Positions 10,322-21,589 are shown, numbered from the stretch's first letter. The stretch is DNA of 64,000 bases from Leishmania martiniquensis (GCF_017916325.1 NC_090164.1:1035501-1099500); one strand, 5' to 3'. The notes: generated by a model from the letters alone, not told the origin. Numbers and translations are program-made.

Positions 10322-11769
10322 ACTTTACTGAGGAACATGTGCAGCTGTTACGGCAACGCTGTGGTTCACAGTTGAGACTGTGCGCACATCTGCGGGGCAG
10401 AAGCGCCTTCGTGCTGCTCCGATACGCGCAACTGCCGCATCGTGGGAGTGTTATTGGCAAGCAAAGTTTGAAGACGTCTTCACCTATGCGGGCGTGCGGA
10501 CGTGTCATTCGCCTGGACTTGTGTGGTATATCGCGGCCCCTTGCTTGTTATGCATCAATGACCGGACGCGGCACTGCGTTTAGACCCGTGTTCGTGCGCG
10601 TGCGTGTGTGTGCAGGTAAGCTCTCGCCGATGGCGCGTCGCTTCTCTTTTTTTCGTTTCTCATTTGCACTTTCCCCTTTTCGTTTTCTGTTCGCACTTCT
10701 CATTGGGGGGGACCCCTCTGAACCAAAGGAATGCCGCGCACGTCCCCCTGAAAGATGGACAGCGCCACTAACGACAGCGGACGGAGGGAGCGTCAGGACG
10801 GTCTTTTGCAAGCGCACGCCTGCCACGGGTGTGCCGCGGCTGCGAGCGGCTCGGAGAAAGGGAGCCCTTGTGACTGCGCGAGAAGAGAGATGGGAAAACG
10901 TTCCTCCATCAGTGCTGTCAGCTGCTGTGCGCTGCTGCTTGCCAGCGTCCGTTTCTCCCGCTTTGCACCTCTTTCCGTCTCAGTGGCTGCTGTGCCCTCT
11001 TAGTGAGACCGCGCCGAGGCCGCCACGTCTGCCTCTCCTAGGGCAAAGGTGGCAGGCCAAAGGTGCTCGTGCGACCCTGAGGAACCAGTGCTTGGGCTAG
11101 GAAGTGCCTCCTAGTTGCAGAGGAGGAGGAGGAGGGAAGCTGCGAATCCTTTGCTCTCAGCGGCCCCTCCAGCAAGGGAATGACGAAAGGGACGGAAGCG
11201 GCGATGAGGGGGAGAGGAGGCGTCCGCTGGGCGACTCGATTCTTTCACAGCTTCCCTTCGCGAAGGAGCAGTGAGCGGCATGACAGGTAACGGCAAGTCA
11301 TGCACCCGCCGGATGCAATAGGCCTCTTTGCTGAAGCGGTGTGCTGCAGCCAGACGCTTGCTTCGCTGCTACGTCGACATTCATCTTTTTTTCTTCGTTT
11401 CCCACCTTCTCTCAACACATGGCATTACGCGCCTGCGTCTTCATCTACCGCGCTCGGTGAACTTGCATTGCCTCTTATCCTCTGTTGCGCACCCCCTTCA
11501 CCGCGACTCTTTCCGCACCTCAACACACCCACATACATGCACGTTCACACGCTTCCCGCACTGCCGGCAACGACTGCCTGTCGCTGGGGCTGTTGCTCTT
11601 GCACTCTCTCTCTCCCTCTCATCGCGCACGCACGTCCTCATGAACGACTTGTGCGACCGACGTGCTGACCATATTCGCTTGATATCGATTTGTTTGTGTC
11701 GGCTTCCCCGTGTTTTTCCCCCTCTCTTTCGCCTCTCCCGGTTCCGTGCAGCACGTAAAAGCCGACGAG
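10322..11769. other. Spacer between the two RPL13 genes
   Basis: About 1.4 kb unrelated to the sequence upstream of copy 1 or downstream of copy 2, so the duplication does not extend into flanks. One 253-codon frame here is low in complexity and has no family features. The last ~60 nt is a strong CT tract serving RPL13 copy 2. Confidence 0.6.
11702..11751 (+). promoter_or_regulatory. Trans-splice acceptor of RPL13 copy 2
   Basis: A T/C-rich run leads to cag ending at 11751, only 18 nt before the ATG at 11770, with no ATG between. Confidence 0.6.
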
Positions 11770-12432
11770 ATGCCGAAGGGTAACAACGCGATCCCCCATG
11801 TTCACCAGAAGAAGCACTGGAACCCGTGCTCTTCGCAGAAGGGTAACGTGAAGGTGTTTTTGAACCAGCCGGCTCAGAAGCACCGCCGTCGCCGTCTGCG
11901 TCTGGTGAAGGCCAAGAAGGTGTTCCCCCGCCCGCTGAAGGCGCTGCGCCCGCAGGTGAACTGCCCCACAGTGCGCCACAACATGAAGCGCCGCCTAGGC
12001 CGCGGCTTCTCGCCGGCCGAGCTGAAGGCTGCTGGCCTGAACCCCCACTACGCCGCCACGATCGGTATCCGTGTGGATAGCCGCCGCAAGAACAAGTCGG
12101 AGGAGGGCATGAACGTGAACGTGCAACGCCTGAAGACGTACATGAGCAAGCTTGTGCTGTTCCCGATGAGCCACACGAAGGTGCAGAAGGGCGAGGCGTC
12201 GGAGGAGGAGGTGAAGGCCGCGACCCAGGACCGCTCTCGCTTTGGCGACGCCGCCGTCGGCCCCGTGGTGTACCCGCCCGCCGAGGCTCCGCGCGCGGTG
12301 TCTGCCGAGGAGAGGTCGAAGAACGTGTACGCCTTCCTGAAGAAGAACCACTCGGCCGTGCGCTTCTTCGGTGCCCGAAAGGCCCGTGCCGAGCGCAAGG
12401 AGGCCGCGAAGGAGGAGAAGGGCGGCAAGTGA
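11770..12432 (+). CDS. RPL13: 60S ribosomal protein L13 (eL13), copy 2
   Basis: Second 220-residue L13, identical in protein and, by eye, in every codon to copy 1 about 2.1 kb upstream. The identity stops at the coding boundaries. The bases before the ATG differ, and the stop codons differ (TGA here, TAG in copy 1). Tandem copies of highly expressed ribosomal protein genes are common in trypanosomatids, where output scales with gene dose. Different UTRs could allow the two copies to be expressed differently. An acceptor AG lies at 11750-11751. Confidence 0.96.
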   Translation: MPKGNNAIPHVHQKKHWNPCSSQKGNVKVFLNQPAQKHRRRRLRLVKAKKVFPRPLKALRPQVNCPTVRHNMKRRLGRGFSPAELKAAGLNPHYAATIGIRVDSRRKNKSEEGMNVNVQRLKTYMSKLVLFPMSHTKVQKGEASEEEVKAATQDRSRFGDAAVGPVVYPPAEAPRAVSAEERSKNVYAFLKKNHSAVRFFGARKARAERKEAAKEEKGGK

Positions 12433-13943
12433 TGTGCTGCTGCGCGTACAAGCCGGCCCATATCTGTCTCCAGTTCGATTCTTTTTTCCGTGCGGGGCAT
12501 CTCACGTCATGTTCGCGCACCTCAGGGCTGTTCCTCGTTGGGCCTCCGCCTGTGTGCTGGTGCGGTATGCGTTACGTGCGTCACTGTCCCTCGATGGATG
12601 ATCTCTTCTTTCCCCTTTTTTCTGTGTTTCATTATTTCCCCCCTCGAAAAGCAACAGCAGACGCAGGGGGTGACCAACGAGGAGGCCGCCGCGATAGTTG
12701 CAGCTGGACCAGGTGGAGATCACTCTCCTCCTTGCTGTCTAGCTTGCTTATCCTCTCGCGCTTCCCGGCTGATATCCTCAGCCAACTATGCGCGCGTGCG
12801 TCGCGGCCGTGTGGACTGGCAATCAGAATGAGGGGCCTGCATCCTCTCACTGGCACGAACCTCTGATGAGTATGTAATGCAGAGAAAGCGACGCGCAAGT
12901 AGGGTGGCACCCGCATCCTCCGTGCTGCGCGCGTCTCTCTTGCTTGCATCTTTGCGCTTGTCTCTGTCTGGAGGCGCCCGTATCCTCATGCCTTTTTTTT
13001 CACAGCCTCCGTCTCTCTCTCTCTCTCTCGACCTCCTCCTTGTCTCTCTTCTCATTTTATGGGTGTATATATGTATCTTGTGCGTCCTCTTCACCTCTTC
13101 ACGCTTACTACCATCGTCTACTTTCTCCATGCGCATCTGGTCCACTCTCGCTTGCGGCCGCTGTGGATGTGCCGTCCTTGGTAGCATTGGCGCCACAGTT
13201 CTCTTCCCCTCTTCATTGTGCGGCTGCAGCCGGGCGTATAGCTGCCTCTTTTTGTTTCATCGTCATCTCCCACGCCTTGCGTCCGATGCGTGTGCGCTCG
13301 CGTGTTTGGCTGTTTTTTTGATTCTTCATCCATCTGCTCGGCTGTGCATACATACATGTGTATGGATGCATGTATCGGTGCTTCCCTTCTGCTCTTTTGG
13401 AACTTCTCTTTCCCCCGCTCCGTTCCCCACTCACAGCAAGCGCCCCTTCACAACCTTTCTCTCCTCATCGGCACTCGCCCCTCCTTTTTTTGTCGTGTCG
13501 CTTCTGTTGGCGTGGGTCGCTTTGCGACAGCTTATCGCCCCCCTCCCCCTCTTCGCGCGCGCGCTCTCTTCTCCCCTTCCGCTGCTCCCCAAAAGGAGAA
13601 GACGCCCTTTGCCACCACCAACCCCCCTTGCCTATTTTCTGCATTTCAGGCGCACAACTCTCTACATGCCGTAGACCTCTCACACCCTCCTCTGCAGGCA
13701 CCGTCTTCATACACACACTCACACACGAGCACAAGCACAGAGTCTCCTATACGGACACACTGACACCAGCGGCTCGTAGCCGTCTCTTCCTCCTTTTTAC
13801 CGTTTGTGGTGCGTTTTTTTTCCCTGCCGAGTGCTGAGGCCTGCCCTCTCCCCTCCTGCTCTTGCCGCCTTCGCTGGCCCTCGGTCGCTCTCGCCTCTCT
13901 CGCCTTCCGCTTTAGTATCTTGTCGAGCCTACGGAGGGCTGTA
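12433..13943. other. Spacer after RPL13 copy 2
   Basis: About 1.5 kb of pyrimidine-rich sequence with T and CT runs (for example 13013-13030) and no recognisable gene. Several overlapping frames are open but show tract-like composition. The AG near 13848 or 13915 probably serves the next gene. Confidence 0.55.
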
Positions 13944-16931
13944 ATGCAGCGCTTTAGTCACTTTCTTATCGAGGACAGCGACTCGGAGAAGTCCCTAGGG
14001 ACGACGCTGCCTGCACACCAGTCTGCTAATGCACCCAATGCCGCCCCTCACAGATCCGAGGGACATGAAAACGCATGGAAAGGCACCATTCTTTCTTTAC
14101 AGCGTAATGCCGAGAATGCGGCACCAACCGCGGAGCAGCCGGCAGCACCGCCAGCGCAGCAGAGCAGAATCGGAGACGCGCTACCCACCTCCTTGCCTCA
14201 CTCGTCGTTGCCCACCTCGCCTAGTGCCCACAAGCTTGCCGAGACAGCGGGGCCGCCACCTAACTCTCAGGAGAGCGGGAGCAGCGCCATAGCGCAGCTT
14301 GCCTTGCCCGCGCCCGAGCTCGCCGTACCCATCGATTCGGCTGGTGCTGACGCGGCGCCTCCGCATGCGGAAGGGGCCTTCTCTGACCTGCTTTCCGCTC
14401 ACAAGGATGGGATAGCGCCCCCGGCTGCAGGTGCGAGTGACCCAACGCTGGCGAATTCATCGGACAAGCGTATCTCGAGTGGTTCCCCTGGCGCTCGCGT
14501 TGCAGCCGCGCAGGAGGAGGAGCAAGGTCATTCGATCAAGGAGACGCGCCGCTCCGCACGAACGGCTGCTGGCCCAGTCGCAACTGCCAACTCTGCTTCC
14601 ACACATCGCAAGGGCTCCAACGGTGAAGAGGGCAAGGGTGTCTTTGCCACCTCCTCCCCAGCGGCGGCGTTGACTGCAGAGAAGGCTGCGGCAGGTCGTG
14701 TGAGTGCGGCCGCCGACGCAAGACGTGGCTCAACAACCGCACTGCGTTCTTCCTCTGATGCCGGTCAGCAAAGGGTCACTGCGGGCGCCGAGGCACACCC
14801 TTCAGCAGCGCTGCCCGGTGCGACCGATGCCGCTGCACCCGCCCGGGAGGTGGCGGGCCCACCGAGGCAAAAAAAGGCGTCCGCTGGCTGTGGGCTCTTC
14901 GGCTTGTGCAAGCGGAAAGGGAACGAGTTGACGGCAGCCCCGGCGAGGGACAGTGCAGAGCGAATGAGGCAGAGTGCGGAGGTCCAAACCGCGGCGCAGG
15001 CTTCCCCTCCAGTCTTTGCAGCCGCAGGGTCGTCTAAGAGTCCCTCGGGGACATCGCTGAGCATTCCTGTCGCCCCAGATGCCGCGGTCTCCAAGGGCTC
15101 GCTGACGCATTCGAGAGAGGCGAACTTTGCAGAGTCAAAGGGGGAGGGCGAAGGAAAAGAGGTTGCACCGCCTCAGCCTGCGCACGAGTCCCCTGCACAA
15201 GCGCCCGCTGGAGTCGAAGCTCCCGAGCCTGCCCCTACGTCCAAGGAAGCGCACAACGAGATACTGCCCACCGCCGACGCCAATGTAGAGGAAGGCAGGC
15301 GTGGCTCGGCGCACGGCACGCCGCCAGCATCCTCAGTCTCTGAAGGACCCGATGCAGCTCCAAGAGAGGCAGGCGAGCTGGCGACAGTGGCAGCAGGGTC
15401 GGGAGAGGCTCAGAGGCCGGCCTCCAAGGAGCACAAGGGGAAGCGAGCCAAGGTGGTGGTGCGGCGTCGAAGGCAGGAACCCATGGAGGGGAGGGGTGGC
15501 AGAGCGGGGTCGGCTGACGGGCACGAGACATCTGAAAGTGGCGGAGACGCGCAGTCGGCCGCTTACAGTGGAGAGGCGAAGACGTCCGCGATTCCGTCCG
15601 ATCGAGGCTCTCTCAGGAAAGGAACGGCGAGAGCGGCGGCAGTGGCGGTCTCTGGCCCGCTCATCGATGCCGCGCAGCCGCTACCGCGCTCGCGCGCAGC
15701 TGCTGTCGGGTCGCGGTCTTCTGCGTCGCACAGCCGCCCACGCAGCCACAATGGGAGTACGAGCGGCTCCCGTTCTTACTCGTACTCGTACTCGTATTCA
15801 AACAGTGACAGTGCGTCGAAGAGCCCCGCTGAATCGAGCGCGGCACCCTTGAACGTTGGCGCAGCGCGGAGGTCGATGGCTTCAGATGCTTCGCTGCAGC
15901 GATCGGTGCAGGAGTCTGCTGCGCTGTTTGGAGTGCGCAGTGCCCGTAGTCCCTCCTCCGCCTCTCAACAAAGCCACAAACCCATCGGCATGTTTCTGGA
16001 GGAGGAAGAGCCCCTCCTGTCCATGCCAGCGTACTGGCGGCGCGTTTTGCTCGACCTGCGCGCGCGAGAGCGGCGGGATGCTGAGGAGGCGGCGAGGGAG
16101 TGGCGGGAGCTTACCTTTCGGCCTCAAATACACACCAGTCCGTTCCGTAACCACGGCGCCCCGGAGCCGACTGTGATGACGGACCGCAGCCACACGCCCC
16201 TCAGTGGGGTGCGTGAGCCACCGGCGTACTCCCCTGCATCCGGGTTCTCAGAGTCCTGCCCAGGCCGCTACCAGATTCGCCGCATATCCCCTAGGCTGCT
16301 GGGGCCGCGCTGCTCTCCGAAGCAGCCCGCGCCGCCTCCGTTCAAGCCCCTCATCTCTGAGTACGCCAAGAGCATCGCGAGGCCGCGGAACCGCGTCTTC
16401 GAGCTCCTGTACAAAGCCCGTAGCTCCTCGCCTCCAGCATTGAATGGGGTCTACATGCATCGGCCGCAAATAACGAAGCTCGCGTCTCAGCTTTATCCAA
16501 ACCGCCGCTCCAAGGATGGAAACGTCACACCGTATCGTAAGTCCGTGTTCGACCGTCTCTACCGCCTGCGCCGGTCCCCCGACTCCGGCCCCACCACTTC
16601 TCTCTCTCGCGACGCCGCCTTCACACCGTCATTCCAGCCCCAGATAACTGACATGGCACACCGCCAGTCCGAGATGCAACCGAGGGAGTCGTTTGGCGAC
16701 CGTCTTTACCGCCACAGTCGCCCACCAGGGGGGGAAGACCATGCCCCATTTCACGAGCACGAGGACTTCCGTGACGACTCCGGTCCCGAGCATGCAATCT
16801 CCGAAATCGAAGACAGCGGCAGCTCCTCCTGTTCGTCGCGATCATCCTTTGCTATGAGGAGCGCGAGAGCTGTGCCGTCGGATCTTGACCGCCGCTTCTC
16901 CCAAACCCAAGCCGCGGTGGAAGCTCTGTAG
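13944..16931 (+). CDS. Large disordered protein with four C-terminal FxPxI/RLY-type repeats
   Basis: 995 residues, function unknown. Residues 30-620 are an Ala/Ser/Pro/Glu-rich, probably unstructured stretch, and a Ser-Tyr alternating run lies near residue 615. The C-terminal quarter is ordered in pattern. Four related segments begin with TFRPQIHTS (about 723), FKPLISEYAK (about 799), HRPQITKLAS (about 839) and FQPQITDMAH (about 896). The last three run on to a basic VFELLY, VFDRLY or FGDRLY motif about 20-35 residues later. The segment before them (about 695-720) is rich in Arg and Glu and probably helical. The ATG at 13944 is preferred: upstream frame sequence is pyrimidine-biased, and no ATG lies between the probable acceptor and 13944. 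Similar repeats recall cytoskeletal proteins of kinetoplastids, but this is not firm. Confidence 0.8.
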   Translation: MQRFSHFLIEDSDSEKSLGTTLPAHQSANAPNAAPHRSEGHENAWKGTILSLQRNAENAAPTAEQPAAPPAQQSRIGDALPTSLPHSSLPTSPSAHKLAETAGPPPNSQESGSSAIAQLALPAPELAVPIDSAGADAAPPHAEGAFSDLLSAHKDGIAPPAAGASDPTLANSSDKRISSGSPGARVAAAQEEEQGHSIKETRRSARTAAGPVATANSASTHRKGSNGEEGKGVFATSSPAAALTAEKAAAGRVSAAADARRGSTTALRSSSDAGQQRVTAGAEAHPSAALPGATDAAAPAREVAGPPRQKKASAGCGLFGLCKRKGNELTAAPARDSAERMRQSAEVQTAAQASPPVFAAAGSSKSPSGTSLSIPVAPDAAVSKGSLTHSREANFAESKGEGEGKEVAPPQPAHESPAQAPAGVEAPEPAPTSKEAHNEILPTADANVEEGRRGSAHGTPPASSVSEGPDAAPREAGELATVAAGSGEAQRPASKEHKGKRAKVVVRRRRQEPMEGRGGRAGSADGHETSESGGDAQSAAYSGEAKTSAIPSDRGSLRKGTARAAAVAVSGPLIDAAQPLPRSRAAAVGSRSSASHSRPRSHNGSTSGSRSYSYSYSYSNSDSASKSPAESSAAPLNVGAARRSMASDASLQRSVQESAALFGVRSARSPSSASQQSHKPIGMFLEEEEPLLSMPAYWRRVLLDLRARERRDAEEAAREWRELTFRPQIHTSPFRNHGAPEPTVMTDRSHTPLSGVREPPAYSPASGFSESCPGRYQIRRISPRLLGPRCSPKQPAPPPFKPLISEYAKSIARPRNRVFELLYKARSSSPPALNGVYMHRPQITKLASQLYPNRRSKDGNVTPYRKSVFDRLYRLRRSPDSGPTTSLSRDAAFTPSFQPQITDMAHRQSEMQPRESFGDRLYRHSRPPGGEDHAPFHEHEDFRDDSGPEHAISEIEDSGSSSCSSRSSFAMRSARAVPSDLDRRFSQTQAAVEAL

Positions 16932-18617
16932 TCCTCACCTGTGGAAAGTCTCGTTCGTGGTGGTGGTGGCGGGAGACACCGATGATGGGCATCGGCGATG
17001 CCTAACGCAAAAATGTTTTTTTTTGAGATAAGTACACGACGGGGCCCGTGAAGGCTTTGTCAGTACTCTGGGCTGGAGGGCCTTCCCGTCTTCAGCGCTC
17101 CTCCTCCCCCTCTGCATCTGTATCATGTGCGAGGGGGCCCCTCTTTCGCTCTTCTCAGGTCCACCGCTGAGGAAGTGGACTCACTTCATCCCGTCTCGAT
17201 TTATTTTTGCTTCTTTTCTCTGTGGCGCTCTGCCTTGCCACCTCTCCGCTCCTCCTTACACGCACCTCCCCCCCTTCCTCCTCCCCCCTCCTCCCGCCCT
17301 ACCCCCTGTGGAAGGAAAATGTATTGGCGGCTCAGCTTTGGGGAAACGTAGGCGCCGTGGCGGAGCTCGAAATGACATCGCCTCGTGTTGTGTCTCTGCT
17401 CAATCAGCGGCAGACGAAGAAAAGGGGCAGTGACTCTCTCGCTACCTATGCTTCACCATTTCATCGCACTCATCAGCTGACGTTCGCTTCTCCCGCCCTA
17501 CCACGGGCTTACAGGCGTACAGATGTCTGTGCGCGCGTATAAATAAATAAACAATATATATATATATGTACTGTTGTACCGCGCGCGGGTGTTGGCAGAT
17601 GTTGCCCGTTTTCTTTCTTCAGTAGTGCGGAAGGCTATCCTTCATCTGACCGCCGCTCTTTCTTTGTCTCTCTGTACCTACTCTGCAATGTACGTTCTAT
17701 CGCTGTATGGTCCTTCTCTGCTCGTCACACAAGGCGCCTTTCCACATTGTTGTGAAGCACAAAGGCACAGTGCATGACTCTCCATGGGGGGTGGACAGCC
17801 TTTTTCCTCGCACGAAGTTGAGGAATGCAAAGCGGGCTCCAGTGGGAAAGGACCCTTTCGCCTATCTAACTACAATCCAAGAGCGCATGAGGCTCTTGCT
17901 CGGCTCTCGTTCACGCCCTGTTCTCTCCATCTGCGCGATGCTCAGCGCACCGCTCATCACGCGGCTGCCCCTTTCTCTTATACCGGCTCAACGGACGCAA
18001 TGCGCCTCTGCCGCTGGCGTTCTTGCATTTCTTTCTTTCCTCTCTGAGTCGGCTGCATCGCCTCCCGCGGGCGCGGGTCTTCTTTCGTACACCCCCTTCT
18101 CCATCTCTTCTCCGCCTCGGCCATTTCTCCTTTCGCTTCTCTGAATAGAAAGCAGATGTGCACAGGTACAGCAGCTTTAGCTTTCTTTAATTGCGCTTCC
18201 CCAATTTACGGCAGCGTGCAGCCGTGGCCTCCCACGCCACCCTCGACTGTGACTGGCGTGTACGCGCCCTCCGCTGTAGGGAAGGGGTGTGCATGATAGA
18301 AGTAGGCAGCCGACCTTCTAGCCGCGCTCGCATACACCCGCGCACACACGCCCAACACATATCATTCCAACTTCGTTGCGTGTGCCCACTGCAGAGTACC
18401 CCAGCACGCGCTCATAGGTGCAAGCGCCTTATCTATGCGTGGTGTCTCGTTGCCTATTTCGCACCCTTCCCCCAAATCCTGAGCGCTGTCCAGGTCAGCG
18501 CATCACGGGCCCAAGATTCAGCCGCGCAGCTCCTTGGAACGCGAGCGTCCAAACGGTGGCACATTCGTGCCGGAGAAAGGCGCACCAACCAATTGCGTTC
18601 GATGCGTAAGGGTGACG
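16932..18617. other. Spacer upstream of the zinc-finger kinase
   Basis: About 1.7 kb, CT-rich, with an AT run at 17554-17567. No gene, RNA or repeat recognised. Confidence 0.5.
17554..17567. repeat. AT dinucleotide run
   Basis: Short (AT)7 tract in a spacer. Comparable AT runs occur at 28090-28105 and 56771-56787. Confidence 0.7.
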
Positions 18618-19961
18618 ATGTCGAGGTATCAGTGCTCCCTGTGTAAGTCGGAGGTGCTGGAGAGTGAGCTGAACTTCTGCGTCTGCTGCCGCGCTGCCGT
18701 ATGTGAGAATTGCACTCAGGACCGCTACCCGAACCGCATAAACATTGGCCTCTGCTGGCGATGCATGCCGCCCGACTACGGCTTCGCTTGTGGGCGGTGC
18801 CACCAGCACATTTCATATAGATACCTCGAGTTCTTTTGCGACATGTGTGCTATCCCCATCTGTTTCGAGTGCGTAGCGAGCGGCAATAGCTTCGAGTGTG
18901 GCCAGCTAAAATGTAGTCTATGCTGTGAGTGCCCGACGTCACAGGCACCGCGAAACTTAGTGATCCGCCACGAGGTGGATGACGCCCTGCTGCTCCAGCT
19001 CCCGATACCTCTCGTGTCACGTGCAGCACCGGTGACTCAGCCACCTCCGCAAACGCGCACGGCGGCCGCGGCATGGCCTTCGACGATGAGCACCAAGTAC
19101 CGAAAGCTGTTTGGGCAAGAGAAGCTTGGCGAGGGCGCACAGGGCGTCGTGTACAAGTGCCACACAGAGGAGAACGAGGTGGTCGTCGTGAAGGAGATGG
19201 TCTTCAACGACACAGATCTCGCCGCCTTCGAGGCACAGGCGCGGCAAGTGGAGCGCATGCGCCAACTTAGCCATCCCCATCTCATTCGCTACCTCGACGT
19301 GTCGGTGAAGCAGGACCCACTACGTATCTGCGTGGTGATGCCTTTCTACTATGAGGGCGACTTGAAAAAGTTCATCGAACGACAACGGAAGCCGGTGACG
19401 GAGGTGAAGCTGTGCTCCATCGTTCTGCAGATTGCTGGCGCTCTCAACTATCTGCATCGTCAAGAGCCGCCACTAGTGCACCGTGACATCAAGCCCGAGA
19501 ACATCCTTCTGCTTAATAACGAAGAGCAGGTGCTGCTAATGGACCTCGATCTCTGTCGAACCGTAGACGTGACAGCTAGCGTCATCAAACGGCGCGAGGT
19601 ATCACCGACGTATGAGTACCGCGCACCAGAGCTGGAAAAGACCCACGGCGACACCAAGGCGGACGTCTTCAGCCTCGGTGTGGTGATGTTTGTGCTTGCC
19701 ACGCTGCCAGACTTTCCGTGCGTGCGCACAGACACCGGTGAGATGCTGGTGCTCTCTTCCTCTGAGTGGTCGCCGTTGTCTCTGCAGCGCGCCATTCAAC
19801 GTGAAATTAGGCGTGTAAAGCTCTATACTTACTCGCAAGAGTTTATTAGCTTAGTTGTGTCGATGCTTGTCCACGAGCCCGCCGCGCGCCCCACGTCGGA
19901 GGTGGTCATTCAACGTTTACAGAAGATCATGGAGCAACGTCTGATGGAAGGGAAGGAGTGA
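18618..19961 (+). CDS. Protein kinase with N-terminal cysteine-rich zinc-binding region and DLD instead of DFG
   Basis: 447 residues. Residues 5-105 hold a dense series of CxxC pairs (CSLC, CVCC, CENC, CWRC, CGRC, CDMC, CSLCCEC), suggesting several zinc-binding modules. A kinase domain follows: glycine loop GEGAQGVVYK, Lys192 in VVVVKEM, HRDIKPEN with Asp290, and APE in YEYRAPE. The metal-binding DFG motif reads DLD (Asp309-Leu-Asp311), so the metal Asp is kept but the glycine is lost. Activity is likely but atypical. The ATG at 18618 starts just before the first Cys pair; an upstream in-frame extension to 18534 looks non-coding. Subfamily is not clear, with some NEK-like features in the lobe layout. 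No neighbour suggests a pathway. Confidence 0.88.
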   Translation: MSRYQCSLCKSEVLESELNFCVCCRAAVCENCTQDRYPNRINIGLCWRCMPPDYGFACGRCHQHISYRYLEFFCDMCAIPICFECVASGNSFECGQLKCSLCCECPTSQAPRNLVIRHEVDDALLLQLPIPLVSRAAPVTQPPPQTRTAAAAWPSTMSTKYRKLFGQEKLGEGAQGVVYKCHTEENEVVVVKEMVFNDTDLAAFEAQARQVERMRQLSHPHLIRYLDVSVKQDPLRICVVMPFYYEGDLKKFIERQRKPVTEVKLCSIVLQIAGALNYLHRQEPPLVHRDIKPENILLLNNEEQVLLMDLDLCRTVDVTASVIKRREVSPTYEYRAPELEKTHGDTKADVFSLGVVMFVLATLPDFPCVRTDTGEMLVLSSSEWSPLSLQRAIQREIRRVKLYTYSQEFISLVVSMLVHEPAARPTSEVVIQRLQKIMEQRLMEGKE

Positions 19962-21589
19962 CATCTGCGAAGGTAAGGAGAAGGGCATCATGGAGGGCTT
20001 GGGGTGGGGGTGGGGAAAGCTGGCGGTGCGCGGTTGGCAAGACCACGATGCGCATGCGTTTGTGTTTGCTGACGTGCGGGTGCAGAGGTGCACGAGGGGA
20101 GGAAGGGTGAAGCGTGGAAAATGGGGCATAGCGTACCCGGGCCCGTTACGGATGGCACCCTCCCCCCTGCCCCCTCTCTCTCCGTTGTCGCACGCTGCTG
20201 TGTGGTGCCTACGTTTGCTCTTTGCTGTTTTGGCCTCCTTTCCGTCTGGTGTCTCCAAATCTCGTGTCGTTGCACGCGTCGCTCTCTCGGCGGTGGAGGC
20301 GGTCATGCCGCTGTAGCTGACGCACATCTGAGGCCGGGCGCTCACTTCTCGCTCCCCCTCCCTCTTCCGCAACAAGCTGTAGTGTGACAGGTGGAGAGAG
20401 CAAAACTGAAGATGTTCACATGCATCTGCGCGCGCGCCCATGTAAATGGACGTGCTTTTCAGCGACTCTGTGACGTTGACGTCGGATCCGTCGGTGCTCT
20501 CTCCTCTTGTTCGCCCGGGCTGGGATCACCTTTTGTGCTTCTGTTGGGGCTGCGTCCATCTCGCCCACCTCGTCGAAGTGACTTTGCCCCTTGACTCCTT
20601 CCCGCCGTCCCTCTAAAAAGGCTTCATCAACTATGGACCCGCATCATCCTTCCATTTTACCCTTTCCCGTTGACTCTCTCTTCTTTTTTCTGCGCCCGCT
20701 GCCCACTGCCCACTGGTGTGCAAACCGCCGTCTTCCTTGGATCGGCGCATTTCGCGCTTCGCGGCATGCCGCTCAAACATGTCACATAGGAGACGTAAAA
20801 TAAGACGATGCAGTCTTTACAGCATCGACGGTTAAAATGCGTGATGAGTGGTGTACGCCTTTGCCTCACCGAACGCAGGAGAGCTGGCCTCCTTACTTGA
20901 CATCCACGTGGCACACCATCGATGCGCGAGGCGTCTACTAGCTAGATTTCCACCTCGTTAAGGGGAGCACGGAGGCCGCCACGACACGGTCTAGTGGGTG
21001 ACCGCCCGAGTGGTGCTTCCCGCTTTCCACAGCTTCGCGAGATGTCCCTTCCCCGTTTTACCTTCGGCTCTGGCGGAGGATGGGAGGGTGGGGGTACGAA
21101 GGGGGTGTGGGGTGCGGAGAAGGGCCTTTCCTCCATCTTCCTCCATGAAAGCCCCCCCAGTCGAGGCTCCTGACTAACCCATGCATCTTACTGCTACTCC
21201 CTCCCCTTTCGGCACACCTACGCTCTCGCTCTCTCTGTCTCTCTCTCTCTGTGTCCTCTTCCCGATCTGTGCTCCTTCCTCCAATCCTTACACGCCCATG
21301 CGGTACCGGCACATACAATGGTGTGCGCGTTGAGCTAAGCGACATACACGTGCCAAAAGGAAAGAGCGGCATTTCCTCGCCTCTTTTTGTTCTGCTTCTC
21401 CCGCTCCCTCCCTCCCTTTCTCTTGCTTTCAAATTTATTTTTACAGCCTTCGCTTTCCTCTGTGTCGTGCTGCTCTCCATACCCACCCCACTATCTCGCG
21501 TCCACGCCACCGTTCACGCCCCTCTCCCTCCCCGCTGCCCTCTCCTCATTCGCCCACGCCAAGTCCCTTTCGTGTTTTCGCGTGCCATC
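19962..21589. other. Spacer upstream of VPS4
   Basis: About 1.6 kb with no recognised gene. A CT-rich tract from about 21391 to 21442 precedes the VPS4 acceptor. Confidence 0.5.
21391..21446 (+). promoter_or_regulatory. Trans-splice acceptor of VPS4
   Basis: A long pyrimidine tract ends in ttttacag, with AG at 21445-21446. No ATG occurs in the following 143 nt before 21590, which fixes the start. Confidence 0.55.

Noticed and set aside
9612..10508. Minus-strand frames opposite both RPL13 copies
   Set aside because: Antisense shadows of strongly biased ribosomal-protein codons.
10339..11100. Plus-strand frame of 253 codons between the RPL13 genes
   Set aside because: Low G/C at third positions, pyrimidine-driven residues and no recognisable motif.
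20790..20850. Short hairpin-like sequence considered as a tRNA or snoRNA
   Set aside because: The stem is only five pairs and no tRNA T-loop or snoRNA boxes could be placed.
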